This document shows, piece after piece, positions 24,273-32,733 of a stretch of 53,536 nucleotides of DNA. The position numbers and the translations under genes are program-made. Each line of letters begins with the position of its first letter. Position 1 is the stretch's first letter. The notes beneath the pieces were generated by a model. That model searched no databases, was not told the origin of the DNA, and saw nothing but the letters and a program-made list of their open reading frames with translations. The stretch spans positions 71,612 through 125,147 of the forward strand of contig JAGXSS010000052.1 in the NCBI GenBank assembly GCA_018334055.1, given 5' to 3'. This DNA is from Peptococcaceae bacterium (GTDB lineage: Bacteria; Bacillota; UBA994).

Positions 24273-24926
24273 CCGCGCAACTAGGTCTATAACCCGAACC
24301 GCCAAATTTCTCTTACCGGCAGTGCGGTCCGTCGCCGCATCTTTAAATTCGTTAACGATGAGCACGCCGCCAATCAAGGCTCCCACTACTGCACTAACTG
24401 CGAGTACCGAAATGGAAAAGGACCCCGTCAACACATAGTACGTTCCGAGCATAATGCCGGGACCAAAGCTCATCGCGACCAAGAGCTCGCCCAAGCCACG
24501 GTAGGCGAACTTCATTGGGGGCATGGTGTAACATAATGCCGCCAACACACCCATAATCGCCATGACAAAGGGCCACGCACTGTCTTGTGATAAAAGAAGG
24601 GCCACGATTAATGCCGCGGCTAAGAGATACCTATAAAAAATCTTGGCCTCCCCAACCTCGACTAATCCTTGCGGCAAAATACCACTACCCCCTGAATACC
24701 GCCCGGCGGTATTTTTTTTGTCGGCCCCGAGACAAAAATCATAGCAGTCATTGACCACATTACCTGCTGCGTGTAACAACCCCACCCCGAGTACACACCA
24801 AATTAAGCGATGGACGGGAAGACTACCACCCATCTGCACGATACTCGCTGTGATTACTATCGGAATTACTGATAATGGCAGAAATTTCGGCCTTGTTAAT
24901 GCTAAGAAAGCCGCTGCACGATGCAT
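24255..24926 (-). CDS. UbiA-family prenyltransferase (MenA-like), short form
   Basis: Integral membrane prenyltransferase of 223 residues. The first Asp-rich motif is NVVNDCYDFCLGAD (about 56-69) and the second is NEFKDAATDRTAGKR (about 192-206), so both Mg-diphosphate sites are intact. Family members such as MenA usually run to about 290-300 residues with two or three further helices after the second motif; here the chain stops about 17 residues later, within the tail of the convergent lysO gene. It may therefore be C-terminally truncated. ATG start after GGGGGGCTAGGT. No other menaquinone gene is present to confirm the pathway. Confidence 0.75.
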   Translation of the reverse strand: MHRAAAFLALTRPKFLPLSVIPIVITASIVQMGGSLPVHRLIWCVLGVGLLHAAGNVVNDCYDFCLGADKKNTAGRYSGGSGILPQGLVEVGEAKIFYRYLLAAALIVALLLSQDSAWPFVMAIMGVLAALCYTMPPMKFAYRGLGELLVAMSFGPGIMLGTYYVLTGSFSISVLAVSAVVGALIGGVLIVNEFKDAATDRTAGKRNLAVRVIDLVARLSAAK

Positions 24927-24978
24927 ACCTAGCCCCCCATGTTCTTTTGCCTAAGCTTGCCCTAGGGAGGAAAATAAA

Positions 24979-25146
24979 ATGCCACCTTTGGGAATGATAA
25001 GCGAGAGTCTACAGCGGAGGGCGGTGTTACTGTGCGCAGAAGAAGGGGGAGACGCGAAGAAGAAACAGCCCACAAAGTACCCACCCCCCAGCCCGTCAAG
25101 GAGGAAGAAGACGTTCCTCTCTCCCCAGACATCAGGAAGAACATAG
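24979..25146 (+). CDS. Possible small leader ORF overlapping gerA
   Basis: 55 codons beginning MPPLGMISESLQRR, preceded by a strong AGGGAGG eight bases upstream, and ending 114 bases inside gerA in another frame. The second half is simply Lys/Pro-rich and resembles no family I know. It may be a leader peptide that couples translation into gerA, or the ribosome site may be fortuitous. Confidence 0.2.
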   Translation: MPPLGMISESLQRRAVLLCAEEGGDAKKKQPTKYPPPSPSRRKKTFLSPQTSGRT

Positions 25147-26657
25147 CCCGGCTCAAGGCAACCCTCGGTGGCAGCGATGACATTGTGTTTCGCGAATTTA
25201 AGATCAACAATGCCAGCGAGCTAGAGGCGGCCTTGATTTTCATCGATGGGCTGACCAACAAAGATCACCTGCAGCGTGACCTCCTCGCTCCGCTCATGCT
25301 TTTCGCCAACCAGACTGGGCAGGCCGAGTGGGCATCAGGCCGGCGCGGTTTTGAGGCGCTGAAAAGCCGACTGTTGACGATGACCGAGATTAAGGACGCG
25401 TCCACCCTGCGCGAATGCATAGAGGCGGTACTCGCCGCCGACGCCGTCTTGCTCATCGAGGGCAGTGAACGAGCCATACTCCTCGGGGTGAAGACCTGGG
25501 AGCACCGCCCCGTAATGGAGCCGACTTCGGAGAGAATTGTGCGCGGGCCCAGGGACGGCTTTAACGAACTCTTTAAGAGCAACATTGCTCTCGTCCGGCG
25601 CAGAATTAAGAGCCCCTACTTGCGTGTCAAGTACGCGCGGGTCGGCAGGCGCACCCAGACCGACATAGCCATCATGTTCGAAGAAGCATTGGCAGACCCC
25701 GCCCTCGTGACGGAAGTCTATCGCCGCATGCAGTTTATGGATGTAGATGGCATTCTCGACTCCGGCTACATCGAGCAATATATCGAAGACAGCCCCTACT
25801 CACCCTTCCCCCAGGTGCAGCACACCGAGCGCCCCGATCGAGTGGCGGCAGCCCTCCTCGAGGGTAGGGTCGCTATCCTAGTCGACGGCACCCCATTTGC
25901 CATCATGGTGCCGGCTACGCTGAGTAATTTCTTGCCCACGCCGGAGGACCACTACGAGCGTTGGCTGCTGATGACCGGGGTGAGAGTCATACGGACCGTA
26001 AGCCTCTTTGTCGGCATCTTGCTGCCGGCACTCTATGTCGCCATCACTACCTTTCACCATGAAATGATCCCGAGGCAGCTCGTGCTCACCATCACAGCCG
26101 CCAGAGTGGGCGTACCCTTTCCGGCCATGGTCGAGGCTCTCGTTATGGAAGTTACGTTTGAGCTGCTACGAGAAGGCGGCATACGTGTTCCCGGGCCGAT
26201 TGGCCCCACCATCGGCATCGTGGGAGGTATTATCATCGGCCAAGCGGCCGTCGTGGCGGGACTAGTGAGCCCCATCATGGTGGTGGTGGTAGCGGTCACT
26301 GCCATTGGCTCCTTTGCCGTACCATCTTTCAATGTCGGCTTGGCGCTCCGCTTGCTCCGGTTCCCGCTCATTCTTTTCGCAGGTGCATTTGGCCTCTACG
26401 GGGTTATGGCGGGAGTGATTATCATCTTAATGCACGTGGTCAGCTTGAAGTCCTTTGGTGTACCCTACCTAGCCCCCATTGCACCTTCAAACAGCCAGGC
26501 CCTTAAGGACACCATAGTGCGTGCGCCCTTGTGGTCACTCACCCATCGCCCAAAGCCCTTTCACCCTAGGGAAGAGCGACGCATAGGAAGGCCGCATTTT
26601 ATGCAGCACAAACAAGATCGGGGAGAACAGGATGAACCCAGCGAAGATCCAAATTAG
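25032..26657 (+). CDS. Spore germination receptor protein GerA-type (A subunit)
   Basis: 541-residue A subunit of a germinant receptor in the spore inner membrane. A basic N-terminus is followed by a large soluble domain (about 25-300, with DAVLLIEGSERAILLGVKTW and VRRRIKSPYLRVKYARVGRR), then five or so membrane helices (about 305-480) including SLFVGILLPALYVAITTFHHE and GPIGPTIGIVGGIIIGQAAV, typical of GerAA/GerKA. A short charged tail ends the protein. GTG start after GGAGGGCGG. First gene of gerA-gerB-gerC; gerB begins 26 bases before its end. Confidence 0.95.
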   Translation: MRRRRGRREEETAHKVPTPQPVKEEEDVPLSPDIRKNIARLKATLGGSDDIVFREFKINNASELEAALIFIDGLTNKDHLQRDLLAPLMLFANQTGQAEWASGRRGFEALKSRLLTMTEIKDASTLRECIEAVLAADAVLLIEGSERAILLGVKTWEHRPVMEPTSERIVRGPRDGFNELFKSNIALVRRRIKSPYLRVKYARVGRRTQTDIAIMFEEALADPALVTEVYRRMQFMDVDGILDSGYIEQYIEDSPYSPFPQVQHTERPDRVAAALLEGRVAILVDGTPFAIMVPATLSNFLPTPEDHYERWLLMTGVRVIRTVSLFVGILLPALYVAITTFHHEMIPRQLVLTITAARVGVPFPAMVEALVMEVTFELLREGGIRVPGPIGPTIGIVGGIIIGQAAVVAGLVSPIMVVVVAVTAIGSFAVPSFNVGLALRLLRFPLILFAGAFGLYGVMAGVIIILMHVVSLKSFGVPYLAPIAPSNSQALKDTIVRAPLWSLTHRPKPFHPREERRIGRPHFMQHKQDRGEQDEPSEDPN

Positions 26658-27741
26658 CGCTAGACAACTAATGCTCCTCAAACTTACCGGAATAACGGGA
26701 GTGCTTTTCTTAGGCTCCATCCGCCTGCTCACCATTACCGCCGGGGCCCAAGGCATCATTGCTATTGCCGGCGGAGGAATTATTGGCCTCGTCATTCTCT
26801 ACCTAGCGGTGACTGTGGCTAAAATGTTCCCAGAGCAAACGCCCTTTGAATTCGCCCAAGCGATCTACGGCCGGTGGATGGGATCCCTCATCGCCCTCTC
26901 CCTCATTGTCTATAACCTCATCATCAGTGCCATGTTGCTCCGGGACCTCGGGGACTTCCTCATCACGGCCATACTGCCCGAGACACCAATTAGCGCCAAT
27001 ATTTTGCTCATGCTCGGCTTAGTCTGTTTTGGGGTGTATTTGGGGCTCGAGAGCCTCGCTTATTTTAATGAGGGCTTCTCTCCGCTCATCTTCATCTCGT
27101 GGCTGATTGTCATTGCCTCCGGCCTCCTCAGGGCCGATTTCGGCTGGTTGCAGCCCCTCTTTGTCGTCGAGCCGGGGAGGCTATTGCTGTCCACCGTTCA
27201 CTCGGGGGGCTTAGTAGTCGACGGCCTTATGGTTTTGCTATTCTACAGTTTTGTCACCGACAAACACCAAGTTCTCAAGTACAATGCGTGGGCGATAGTC
27301 ATCGCCACCATCATCATCGGTGCCATCCAGATTGCCGTTGTGGCCAGTTTAAGCCCTAACTTGGCAAAAACGGCACTCTACCCGGTGTTGGAGCTAGCCA
27401 GAAATGCCCCCCTAGGCGTCTTTCTCGAACGAATAGAAGCTCTCTACCTTGCTTTATGGATCATGGCCACTTTTATCAAAATCTCGATACTATTTTATGC
27501 CAACTGCCTCGGTCTTACCGCCATCACCGGAGTCGCTAACTACCGGTACTTCATCCTCCCATTGGCCCTAGTCACTTTGTACCTTTCCTTCCAAGCTGAC
27601 AGTGTCGTGCAGAGCATCCTTTTTGATGCCATTTTTAACCAATACGCGCTCCTGTATGACTTCTCCCTCCTGCTGCTCCTGCTCCTTGGTGGACTGTGGG
27701 TGCGAAAACCGATTAAGAAGCGGGTCGCCCGTGGGTCGTAA
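26632..27741 (+). CDS. Spore germination receptor protein GerB-type (APC-superfamily permease)
   Basis: 369 residues with about ten hydrophobic helices, the B subunit that is thought to bind germinant. The N-terminus ISARQLMLLKLTGITGVLFLG and the SGLLRADFGWLQPLF segment in the middle are family-like. ATG follows GGGGAGAACAGG inside gerA, and the end overlaps the gerC start by eleven bases, so the three receptor subunits are translationally coupled. Ligand specificity cannot be read from sequence. Confidence 0.93.
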   Translation: MNPAKIQISARQLMLLKLTGITGVLFLGSIRLLTITAGAQGIIAIAGGGIIGLVILYLAVTVAKMFPEQTPFEFAQAIYGRWMGSLIALSLIVYNLIISAMLLRDLGDFLITAILPETPISANILLMLGLVCFGVYLGLESLAYFNEGFSPLIFISWLIVIASGLLRADFGWLQPLFVVEPGRLLLSTVHSGGLVVDGLMVLLFYSFVTDKHQVLKYNAWAIVIATIIIGAIQIAVVASLSPNLAKTALYPVLELARNAPLGVFLERIEALYLALWIMATFIKISILFYANCLGLTAITGVANYRYFILPLALVTLYLSFQADSVVQSILFDAIFNQYALLYDFSLLLLLLLGGLWVRKPIKKRVARGS

Positions 27742-28861
27742 AGTAACGCTCATGCTTTTGCTCGCCCTATTACCCCCACTACTCGTCGGCTGCTGGAGCT
27801 CGCGCGAAGTCGAGAGCATGGCCTTTGTTATGGCGCTTGGGGTAGACGTGGCTAAAGAGGGGGTACAACTGACGGTACAAGTGGCTCTCCCAGCAGGCGG
27901 CGGGGGCGGCGGAGGTGGAGCACAAGGCGGAGAGACCCCGGTCTGGGTGACCGGCACTACAGCACCCTCCATAGCGGAAGGTCTCTTTAAAATGCCGGCC
28001 ATGCTGGGCCGGGAGGCCTTCTTGGGGCACCTGCAGGTAGTTGTTGTGGGCGAGGCCTACGCCTTACAAGGCATCGGTCCGCTGATTGATTTTTTGGCGC
28101 GCGAACGCCAAGTGCGCGACACAGTGCACCTGGCTGTAGCACTAGGCAAGGCCGAAGACTTGCTCATGGTGGAACCCAAAGTCGTGCAGATGCCGGCAGA
28201 CTACATGTTTGAACTCCTCAAGCAAGGGGCGCAAAGCGGACTAATCCCTCCCTCTGAATTTCTGCGCACCCGTATCGCCTGGCACAATCGACCGCAACTC
28301 CAGATATTGTTGCCGCTGCTAGAGCCTGAGCCTAATAGCCCTCCGGAGGCCATCTCCCTCAAAGGGTCGGGCGTCTTTGTGGATGACCGCATGGTCGGCA
28401 CCCTTGACACTAAGGAAAGCCGCGGCCTGGCTTGGCTGATGGGGACAGTTTCAAATACCATCATTACTATCCCCAGAGAGGAGGGCAACATCATCCAGCA
28501 TGTCAATTTCGCTTCGGTCAGGTATAAACTGCGGGAGACTGACGAGGGGGCAGGCCTAACCGCAATAGTCAGTCAGGATGGCAATTTGACCCAGTGGCCG
28601 CTCCAGGATGAGGGCATTACTTTCCCCTTACTCAAACAGCTTGAGCAGGACCTATCCGTCGTTATTCTAGGCGAGATTACAGCCGGCCTCGCCGCGATCC
28701 AAGGCGTGTACCGAACAGATGTAATCGGTCTTGGTGAAAGGCTGCGCCGCATAGACCCGAAACAATTCGCCGCCAAGAACTGGGATGAGGCCTTCCCCCA
28801 ATTTGCACTCGACGTGCGGGTGCAGGCAGCATTTCGTCGGGTGGGGCTTATTCTCCGTTGA
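27731..28861 (+). CDS. Spore germination receptor lipoprotein GerC-type (C subunit)
   Basis: 376 residues. A lipoprotein signal peptide (MGRKVTLMLLLALLPPLLVGC) has its lipobox cysteine at about residue 21, followed by WSSREVESMAFVMALGVD, the usual GerC start. Domain landmarks GREAFLGHLQVVVVGEAYA and PPSEFLRTRI are visible. An unusual run of eight glycines (AGGGGGGGGAQGG) interrupts the first domain at about residue 59. GTG at 27731 was chosen because it gives a proper signal peptide; the reading frame stays open back to 27602 but that would bury the signal. A bidirectional terminator follows. Confidence 0.9.
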   Translation: MGRKVTLMLLLALLPPLLVGCWSSREVESMAFVMALGVDVAKEGVQLTVQVALPAGGGGGGGGAQGGETPVWVTGTTAPSIAEGLFKMPAMLGREAFLGHLQVVVVGEAYALQGIGPLIDFLARERQVRDTVHLAVALGKAEDLLMVEPKVVQMPADYMFELLKQGAQSGLIPPSEFLRTRIAWHNRPQLQILLPLLEPEPNSPPEAISLKGSGVFVDDRMVGTLDTKESRGLAWLMGTVSNTIITIPREEGNIIQHVNFASVRYKLRETDEGAGLTAIVSQDGNLTQWPLQDEGITFPLLKQLEQDLSVVILGEITAGLAAIQGVYRTDVIGLGERLRRIDPKQFAAKNWDEAFPQFALDVRVQAAFRRVGLILR

Positions 28862-28876
28862 TGCTCCCCAAAAAGC

Positions 28877-28904
28877 AAAAAAACCCCGCCAAGCGGGGTT
28901 TTTT
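28877..28904. terminator. Bidirectional rho-independent terminator between gerC and rubrerythrin
   Basis: Symmetric hairpin AAAAAACCCCGC-CAA-GCGGGGTTTTTT. It can end the plus-strand gerABC message and the minus-strand rubredoxin-rubrerythrin message. Confidence 0.92.
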
Positions 28905-28905
28905 G

Positions 28906-29442
28906 CTAGTATGGCAGAACAGCCAGTTCAAAATAGCTCTGCCCGTGCGCACAGGCCGGACAAGACTGGGGAGCACTTTTGGCACTATGTACATAGCCAC
29001 AGTTGCGGCACTTCCAGCGCGTGACTTCGTCGCGAGCAAAAACTTTGCCCCCCTCAAGATTCTTAAGCAAGGTCAAGTACCGCTCTTCATGTTCGACTTC
29101 CGCAGCAGCAATCTCGAGAAATACCCCGGCAACCTTGTCGAAGCCCTCCTGCTTAGCGACCTGGGCAAACTCCTTGTACATGGAAGTCCATTCGTAATTT
29201 TCTCCGGCAGCGGCTTCTTTTAAGTTCGACTTAGTTTCACCCACGGCCCCATGCAAAAGCAAGAACAAACGTTTAGCATGCGCTTTTTCGTGTTCCGCGG
29301 TTTCAAGGAAGATGGCGGCCATTTGCTCGTAACCTTCCCGCTTCGCCTGCTCGGCAAAGAAGCTATACTTGTTACGCGCCTGCGATTCTCCTGCGAATGC
29401 GGCTTTTAGGTTAGCCTCGGTTTTTGTTCCTTTGAGATTCAT
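28906..29442 (-). CDS. rbr: Rubrerythrin
   Basis: Cytoplasmic non-haem di-iron peroxidase that reduces hydrogen peroxide in anaerobes. 178 residues: a ferritin-like four-helix domain with iron ligands in [12 protein letters not shown] (about 15-26), ETAEHEKAH (about 47-55) and [11 protein letters not shown] (about 111-121), then a rubredoxin-like domain with CRNCGYVH and CPAC (about 144-164). ATG follows AGGAGGATACGAGGATAC. It lies 36 bases downstream of a rubredoxin gene that probably supplies its electrons, and they share the promoter at 29666-29694. Confidence 0.96.
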   Translation of the reverse strand: MNLKGTKTEANLKAAFAGESQARNKYSFFAEQAKREGYEQMAAIFLETAEHEKAHAKRLFLLLHGAVGETKSNLKEAAAGENYEWTSMYKEFAQVAKQEGFDKVAGVFLEIAAAEVEHEERYLTLLKNLEGGKVFARDEVTRWKCRNCGYVHSAKSAPQSCPACAHGQSYFELAVLPY

Positions 29443-29478
29443 GTATCCTCGTATCCTCCTACTTGGTTTGTTGATTAT

Positions 29479-29640
29479 TTATTCTACTTCCTCAAACTGA
29501 TCCTTGCCTACGCCACAAAGCGGACACACCCAATCTTCCGGAAGATCTAGAAAGGCCGTACCCGGTGCTATGCCGCTATCATAATCGCCTTGAGCCGGGT
29601 CATACACATAGGCGCACACCACACAAACCCACTTCGCCAT
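29479..29640 (-). CDS. Rubredoxin
   Basis: 53-residue one-iron electron carrier. Ligands are the two CxxC pairs, [12 protein letters not shown] (about 4-15) and [13 protein letters not shown] (about 37-49). The start at 29640 gives the canonical MAKWVC N-terminus and follows GGAGGTGTTAAA; an upstream ATG at 29694 would add an unrelated extension. Immediately upstream of rubrerythrin, forming a peroxide-defence pair. Confidence 0.96.
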   Translation of the reverse strand: MAKWVCVVCAYVYDPAQGDYDSGIAPGTAFLDLPEDWVCPLCGVGKDQFEEVE

Positions 29641-29665
29641 TTTAACACCTCCTTCCAATGTCAAC

Positions 29666-29694
29666 AATATATCATGTTTCCTCGGCCCTCTCAA
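29666..29694 (-). promoter_or_regulatory. Promoter of the rubredoxin-rubrerythrin operon
   Basis: Minus strand TTGAGA, 17 bases, TATATT, with the -10 about 25 bases before the rubredoxin ATG. It fits a vegetative (sigma-A) promoter. No PerR-like inverted repeat is obvious. Confidence 0.6.
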
Positions 29695-29761
29695 GCTATC
29701 CCTTGCTGATGACGGGGCAAAGTGCTAAGCTTTGCAGGAGACTAGCGAAATGAGGTCGGTC

Positions 29762-30325
29762 ATGAACATCTTAGCCCTTCAGGGCAGTCCGCGCACGAAC
29801 GGTAACACTGCGGCACTCCTCAGCGCTTTGCTCGATGTCCTCGCCTCTCAGCATACCGTACACCAATTCCATGTCGCCCGGCTGGCGCTTAGCCCCTGTC
29901 TATCCTGCTATCGCTGCCAGAAGCAACAAACTTGCCCGACAAATGACGATATGCATCTGCTCTACCCACACTTAGCGCATTGCGACATGGTCATTTTGGC
30001 CTCACCTATCTACTTCTATGGCGTAACAGCTCAACTAAAGAGCGTTATCGACCGCTGCCAACACCTGTGGCTAAACCCCTTGCCCCAGAGACGTGACCGC
30101 ACGGGAGTTTTGGTTTTGACGGCGGGCGCACCCGACCAATATGGGCAAGGAGCACAAATTACTACCGATGCCTGCCGCATTTTCTTTAGCTGCCTAGGCG
30201 CGCCGCTCGCTCACACCTTGTTGGCCACAAATACAGACAGACACCCGGTGACACAACAGCCTGATGCCCTACAGGCCGCCGTCCTACTTGGGGAATTGCT
30301 CCTGACTAAGGCCCGCCCAAACTAG
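29762..30325 (+). CDS. Flavodoxin-fold NAD(P)H-dependent FMN reductase / iron-sulfur flavoprotein-like
   Basis: 187-residue flavodoxin-fold protein. The FMN phosphate loop is LQGSPRTNGNTAAL (about 5-18), followed by CLSCYRCQKQQTCPTNDD (about 46-63), a cysteine cluster seen in iron-sulfur flavoproteins and related reductases, and MVILASPIYFYGVTAQLKS (about 78-96). ATG at 29762 follows ATGAGGT; an ATG at 29732 is possible but lacks a ribosome site. First gene of an apparent operon with birA (20-base gap) and asparaginase. Substrate not known. Confidence 0.85.
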   Translation: MNILALQGSPRTNGNTAALLSALLDVLASQHTVHQFHVARLALSPCLSCYRCQKQQTCPTNDDMHLLYPHLAHCDMVILASPIYFYGVTAQLKSVIDRCQHLWLNPLPQRRDRTGVLVLTAGAPDQYGQGAQITTDACRIFFSCLGAPLAHTLLATNTDRHPVTQQPDALQAAVLLGELLLTKARPN

Positions 30326-30345
30326 AGAACCATGGAGGTGAACTT

Positions 30346-31320
30346 GTGCACCCCACTACTAACCATGTCCTGACCCTGCTCCTCGCGGGCAATTTTTTAT
30401 CCGGTGAAGATCTCGCCCGCACCCACTCCCTTTCGCGGGCGGCTATCTGGAAGCACATAGCAGAGCTCAGGTCACTTGGCTTCACTATAGAAGCCATCAC
30501 CGGCAAAGGCTACAGATTAGTGGCCTGCCCAGACACCATGCATCAGGCACTGGTCCACCGGGAGTATACCCCCCGCCACCTAGGGAGGAACATAGAGTAC
30601 TTAGAGGAATGCGATTCGACCAATGCCCTGCTCAAACAGGTAGCAGAACGCTCCGAGGGGGATTGTGGCGGGTTGGTCATAGCGTCTGACCGCCAGACTG
30701 CCGGCCGCGGGCGCCGGGGCCGCACTTGGAGCGCAGCCTCGGGCGAGGCCCTGCTGTTTTCGGTACTCCTATACCCACCCTTTCCGCCCAGTAGGCTCCA
30801 TGGCATTACCCTCTTGGCTGGAGTGGCCGTAGTGGAGGCGCTCGCCTTTTTCGGGGTGGAAGTGAGCCTAAAATGGCCCAATGATGTGTACTTAGATGGT
30901 CGCAAGCTTTGCGGTATTTTGGCCGAAACAAGCGCCGAATTAGACCACACCAACTATGTCGTCCTCGGCATAGGCCTCAATGTGAGCGGGCACCCCGCGG
31001 CCTTAGACCAAGAGTCCACCGATCTCTCCCGAGCCGGGTTCAAGCCGAAGCGAGCTGCCCTGCTCGCCCGTATCCTCGCTTCTTTAGAGGATAATTATGA
31101 ACTATACTTAGACGAACAGCTGGAGCTAATTCATAGCAAGTGGCGGCGCCACTCCCACACTCTAGGCCGCCGCGTCACCGCCTATACCCTGCAAGGCGAG
31201 TATTCCGGCATCGCCAGGGACATCTCTAGCGAAGGCGCCCTGATAATTACCCTCGATAGCGGAGAAGAAAAAATAGTCACCGCCGGTGACGTCACGGTAA
31301 GACAGCAGGAGGTCAGATAG
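30346..31320 (+). CDS. birA: Bifunctional biotin operon repressor / biotin-[acetyl-CoA-carboxylase] ligase BirA
   Basis: 324 residues. An N-terminal winged helix-turn-helix (about 1-62, SGEDLARTHSLSRAAIWKHI) makes it a repressor as well as a ligase. The ligase domain shows CDSTNALL (about 88-95), the biotinyl-AMP loop TAGRGRRGRTW (about 121-131), KWPNDVYLDGRKLCGIL (about 174-190) and the GIGLNVSG strand; a small SH3-like domain ends the chain. GTG start after GGAGGTGAACTT. A BirA box is found in front of bioY at 33295, so a target lies within 2 kb. Confidence 0.95.
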   Translation: MHPTTNHVLTLLLAGNFLSGEDLARTHSLSRAAIWKHIAELRSLGFTIEAITGKGYRLVACPDTMHQALVHREYTPRHLGRNIEYLEECDSTNALLKQVAERSEGDCGGLVIASDRQTAGRGRRGRTWSAASGEALLFSVLLYPPFPPSRLHGITLLAGVAVVEALAFFGVEVSLKWPNDVYLDGRKLCGILAETSAELDHTNYVVLGIGLNVSGHPAALDQESTDLSRAGFKPKRAALLARILASLEDNYELYLDEQLELIHSKWRRHSHTLGRRVTAYTLQGEYSGIARDISSEGALIITLDSGEEKIVTAGDVTVRQQEVR

Positions 31321-32310
31321 ATGAATATACAACTGCCCAAGGTTCGCATCCTCGCCACAGGTGGCACCATCGCCGGACAAGGCAATTCACCCCTCCAGAC
31401 CATGGGTTACAAAGCGGGTCAGCTGAGCATAGCTGAACTGCTGTCCACCATCCCCAGTATCGAAAACATCGCCACCATAAGCGGCGAACAATTCGCCAAC
31501 CTGCCGAGCTCTGACCTGACGCCGACACACTGGTTAAAACTCGCCAAACGAATCAATACCATGTTTACTGAGGAAAATGATTTAGACGGGCTAGTCATCA
31601 CCCATGGCACCGATACCCTTGAAGAGTCAGCCTATTTCTTAAATCTTGTGGTCAAAACAGAAAAGCCGGTAGTCTTAGTCGGGGCCATGCGCCCTGCCAC
31701 CGCCCTGAGTTCCGACGGCCCGATGAACTTAGTTAACGCCATCCGCGTGGCCGCATCCAAACATGCGGTTGGACTTGGGGTCCTGGTAGTCATGAATGAT
31801 GAGATCTATGCCTCGCGTGATGTCACGAAGACGAACGCGAACCGACTCGACACTTTTGGCGCTCTCGATTTTGGCACCGTAGGCACGATTGACAATGGCA
31901 ACCCAGAAATATACTACCGCCCTACGCGCCGTCACACCGTGCACACCGCCTTTGATATCACGCTGCTTCAGGAACTACCGCGAGTGGATATAGTCCTCGG
32001 CTATGTGGGGGCGGACGAAGTCTTGGTGACGGCCCTGCTAGGGGCGGGGGCCAAGGGCATAATCTTAGCTGGGACAGGCGCGGGTCACATCTCGCCACCT
32101 GCTGAAAGGGTCCTGCGTGAAGCATACCAAAAAGGCACCGTCATAGTCCGTGGCAGTCGCACCGGTACGGGCCGCATTTTGCCCCAACTACCGCATGACT
32201 TCATCGCCGCCGACAACCTCTCCCCGCAAAAAGCCCGCGTCCTGCTCATGCTCGCCCTCACCCTCACCCAGGACCCGGCAAAAATCCAAGAAATGTTCTT
32301 TACGTATTAG
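31321..32310 (+). CDS. L-asparaginase (bacterial type I/II family)
   Basis: 329-residue amidohydrolase converting asparagine to aspartate and ammonia. First active-site motif ILATGGTIAG (about 10-19, nucleophilic Thr), second VITHGTDTLEES (about 92-103), and VVLVGAMRPATALSSDGPMN after it. No signal peptide is visible, so it is probably cytoplasmic. The ATG directly follows the birA stop, with AGGAGGT inside the end of birA. The region downstream to 32702 is a non-coding, hairpin-rich stretch. Confidence 0.93.
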   Translation: MNIQLPKVRILATGGTIAGQGNSPLQTMGYKAGQLSIAELLSTIPSIENIATISGEQFANLPSSDLTPTHWLKLAKRINTMFTEENDLDGLVITHGTDTLEESAYFLNLVVKTEKPVVLVGAMRPATALSSDGPMNLVNAIRVAASKHAVGLGVLVVMNDEIYASRDVTKTNANRLDTFGALDFGTVGTIDNGNPEIYYRPTRRHTVHTAFDITLLQELPRVDIVLGYVGADEVLVTALLGAGAKGIILAGTGAGHISPPAERVLREAYQKGTVIVRGSRTGTGRILPQLPHDFIAADNLSPQKARVLLMLALTLTQDPAKIQEMFFTY

Positions 32311-32473
32311 TAGTAATAGATTTTTTGATTCTACCGCACTAACTCCGGCCCTGCTGCAACAAATCATAAAACAGCCAAGCAATGGTGCCTATAAAGCGTT
32401 CCCAATGGTAATATATTTTAAATATGCTAAAATAACACTCTAATGGCATGTCACTACGACCGATAATCAAGTT

Positions 32474-32629
32474 TTTCGTAGCGATGGTGTATTACACCGT
32501 CGTCCTTGGGGAACACCTTTTCCCGCGGGCTATTCCCGTTTGTTGGTCCAATATGGACAACGCACCATTGGTGCGTTGCTACGGGGGACCCGTCTTTCGT
32601 AGCGACGGTGCCGGTACCGTCGTCCTGGG
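32474..32629. repeat. Intergenic hairpin array with a 36-base imperfect direct repeat
   Basis: The 392-base gap between asparaginase and bioY holds no credible gene. TTTCGTAGCGAYGGTG and ACCGTCGTCCTTGGG-like segments occur together at 32474-32510 and again at 32595-32629. Each copy folds: CGATGGTGT-ATT-ACACCGTCG (32482-32502) and CGACGGT-N6-ACCGTCG (32603-32622). Between them lie GTCCA-ATA-TGGAC (about 32546-32558) and a perfect palindrome CAACGCACCA-T-TGGTGCGTTG (32558-32578), then ACGGG-GGA-CCCGT (32581-32593). A plus-strand terminator follows at 32697. It may be a small structured RNA, a repeat element, or 3' processing structure. Confidence 0.6.
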
Positions 32630-32696
32630 TGCAGGACTAAGGGCAAGAAGAATAAAAAAGGTAAAACTTATTTATTGCAGTGGATTAATTTTTTAT

Positions 32697-32733
32697 GTTT
32701 GCCTAATTCGATATATAAGGCAAACGTTTTTTT
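32697..32733 (+). terminator. Plus-strand rho-independent terminator overlapping the bioY 3' end
   Basis: Arms GTTTGCCT (32697-32704) and AGGCAAAC (32718-32725), then GTTTTTTT. In the minus direction the hairpin is followed by an A-rich tract, so it works mainly for plus-strand transcripts coming from asparaginase or the hairpin array. It includes the bioY stop codon. Confidence 0.75.
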
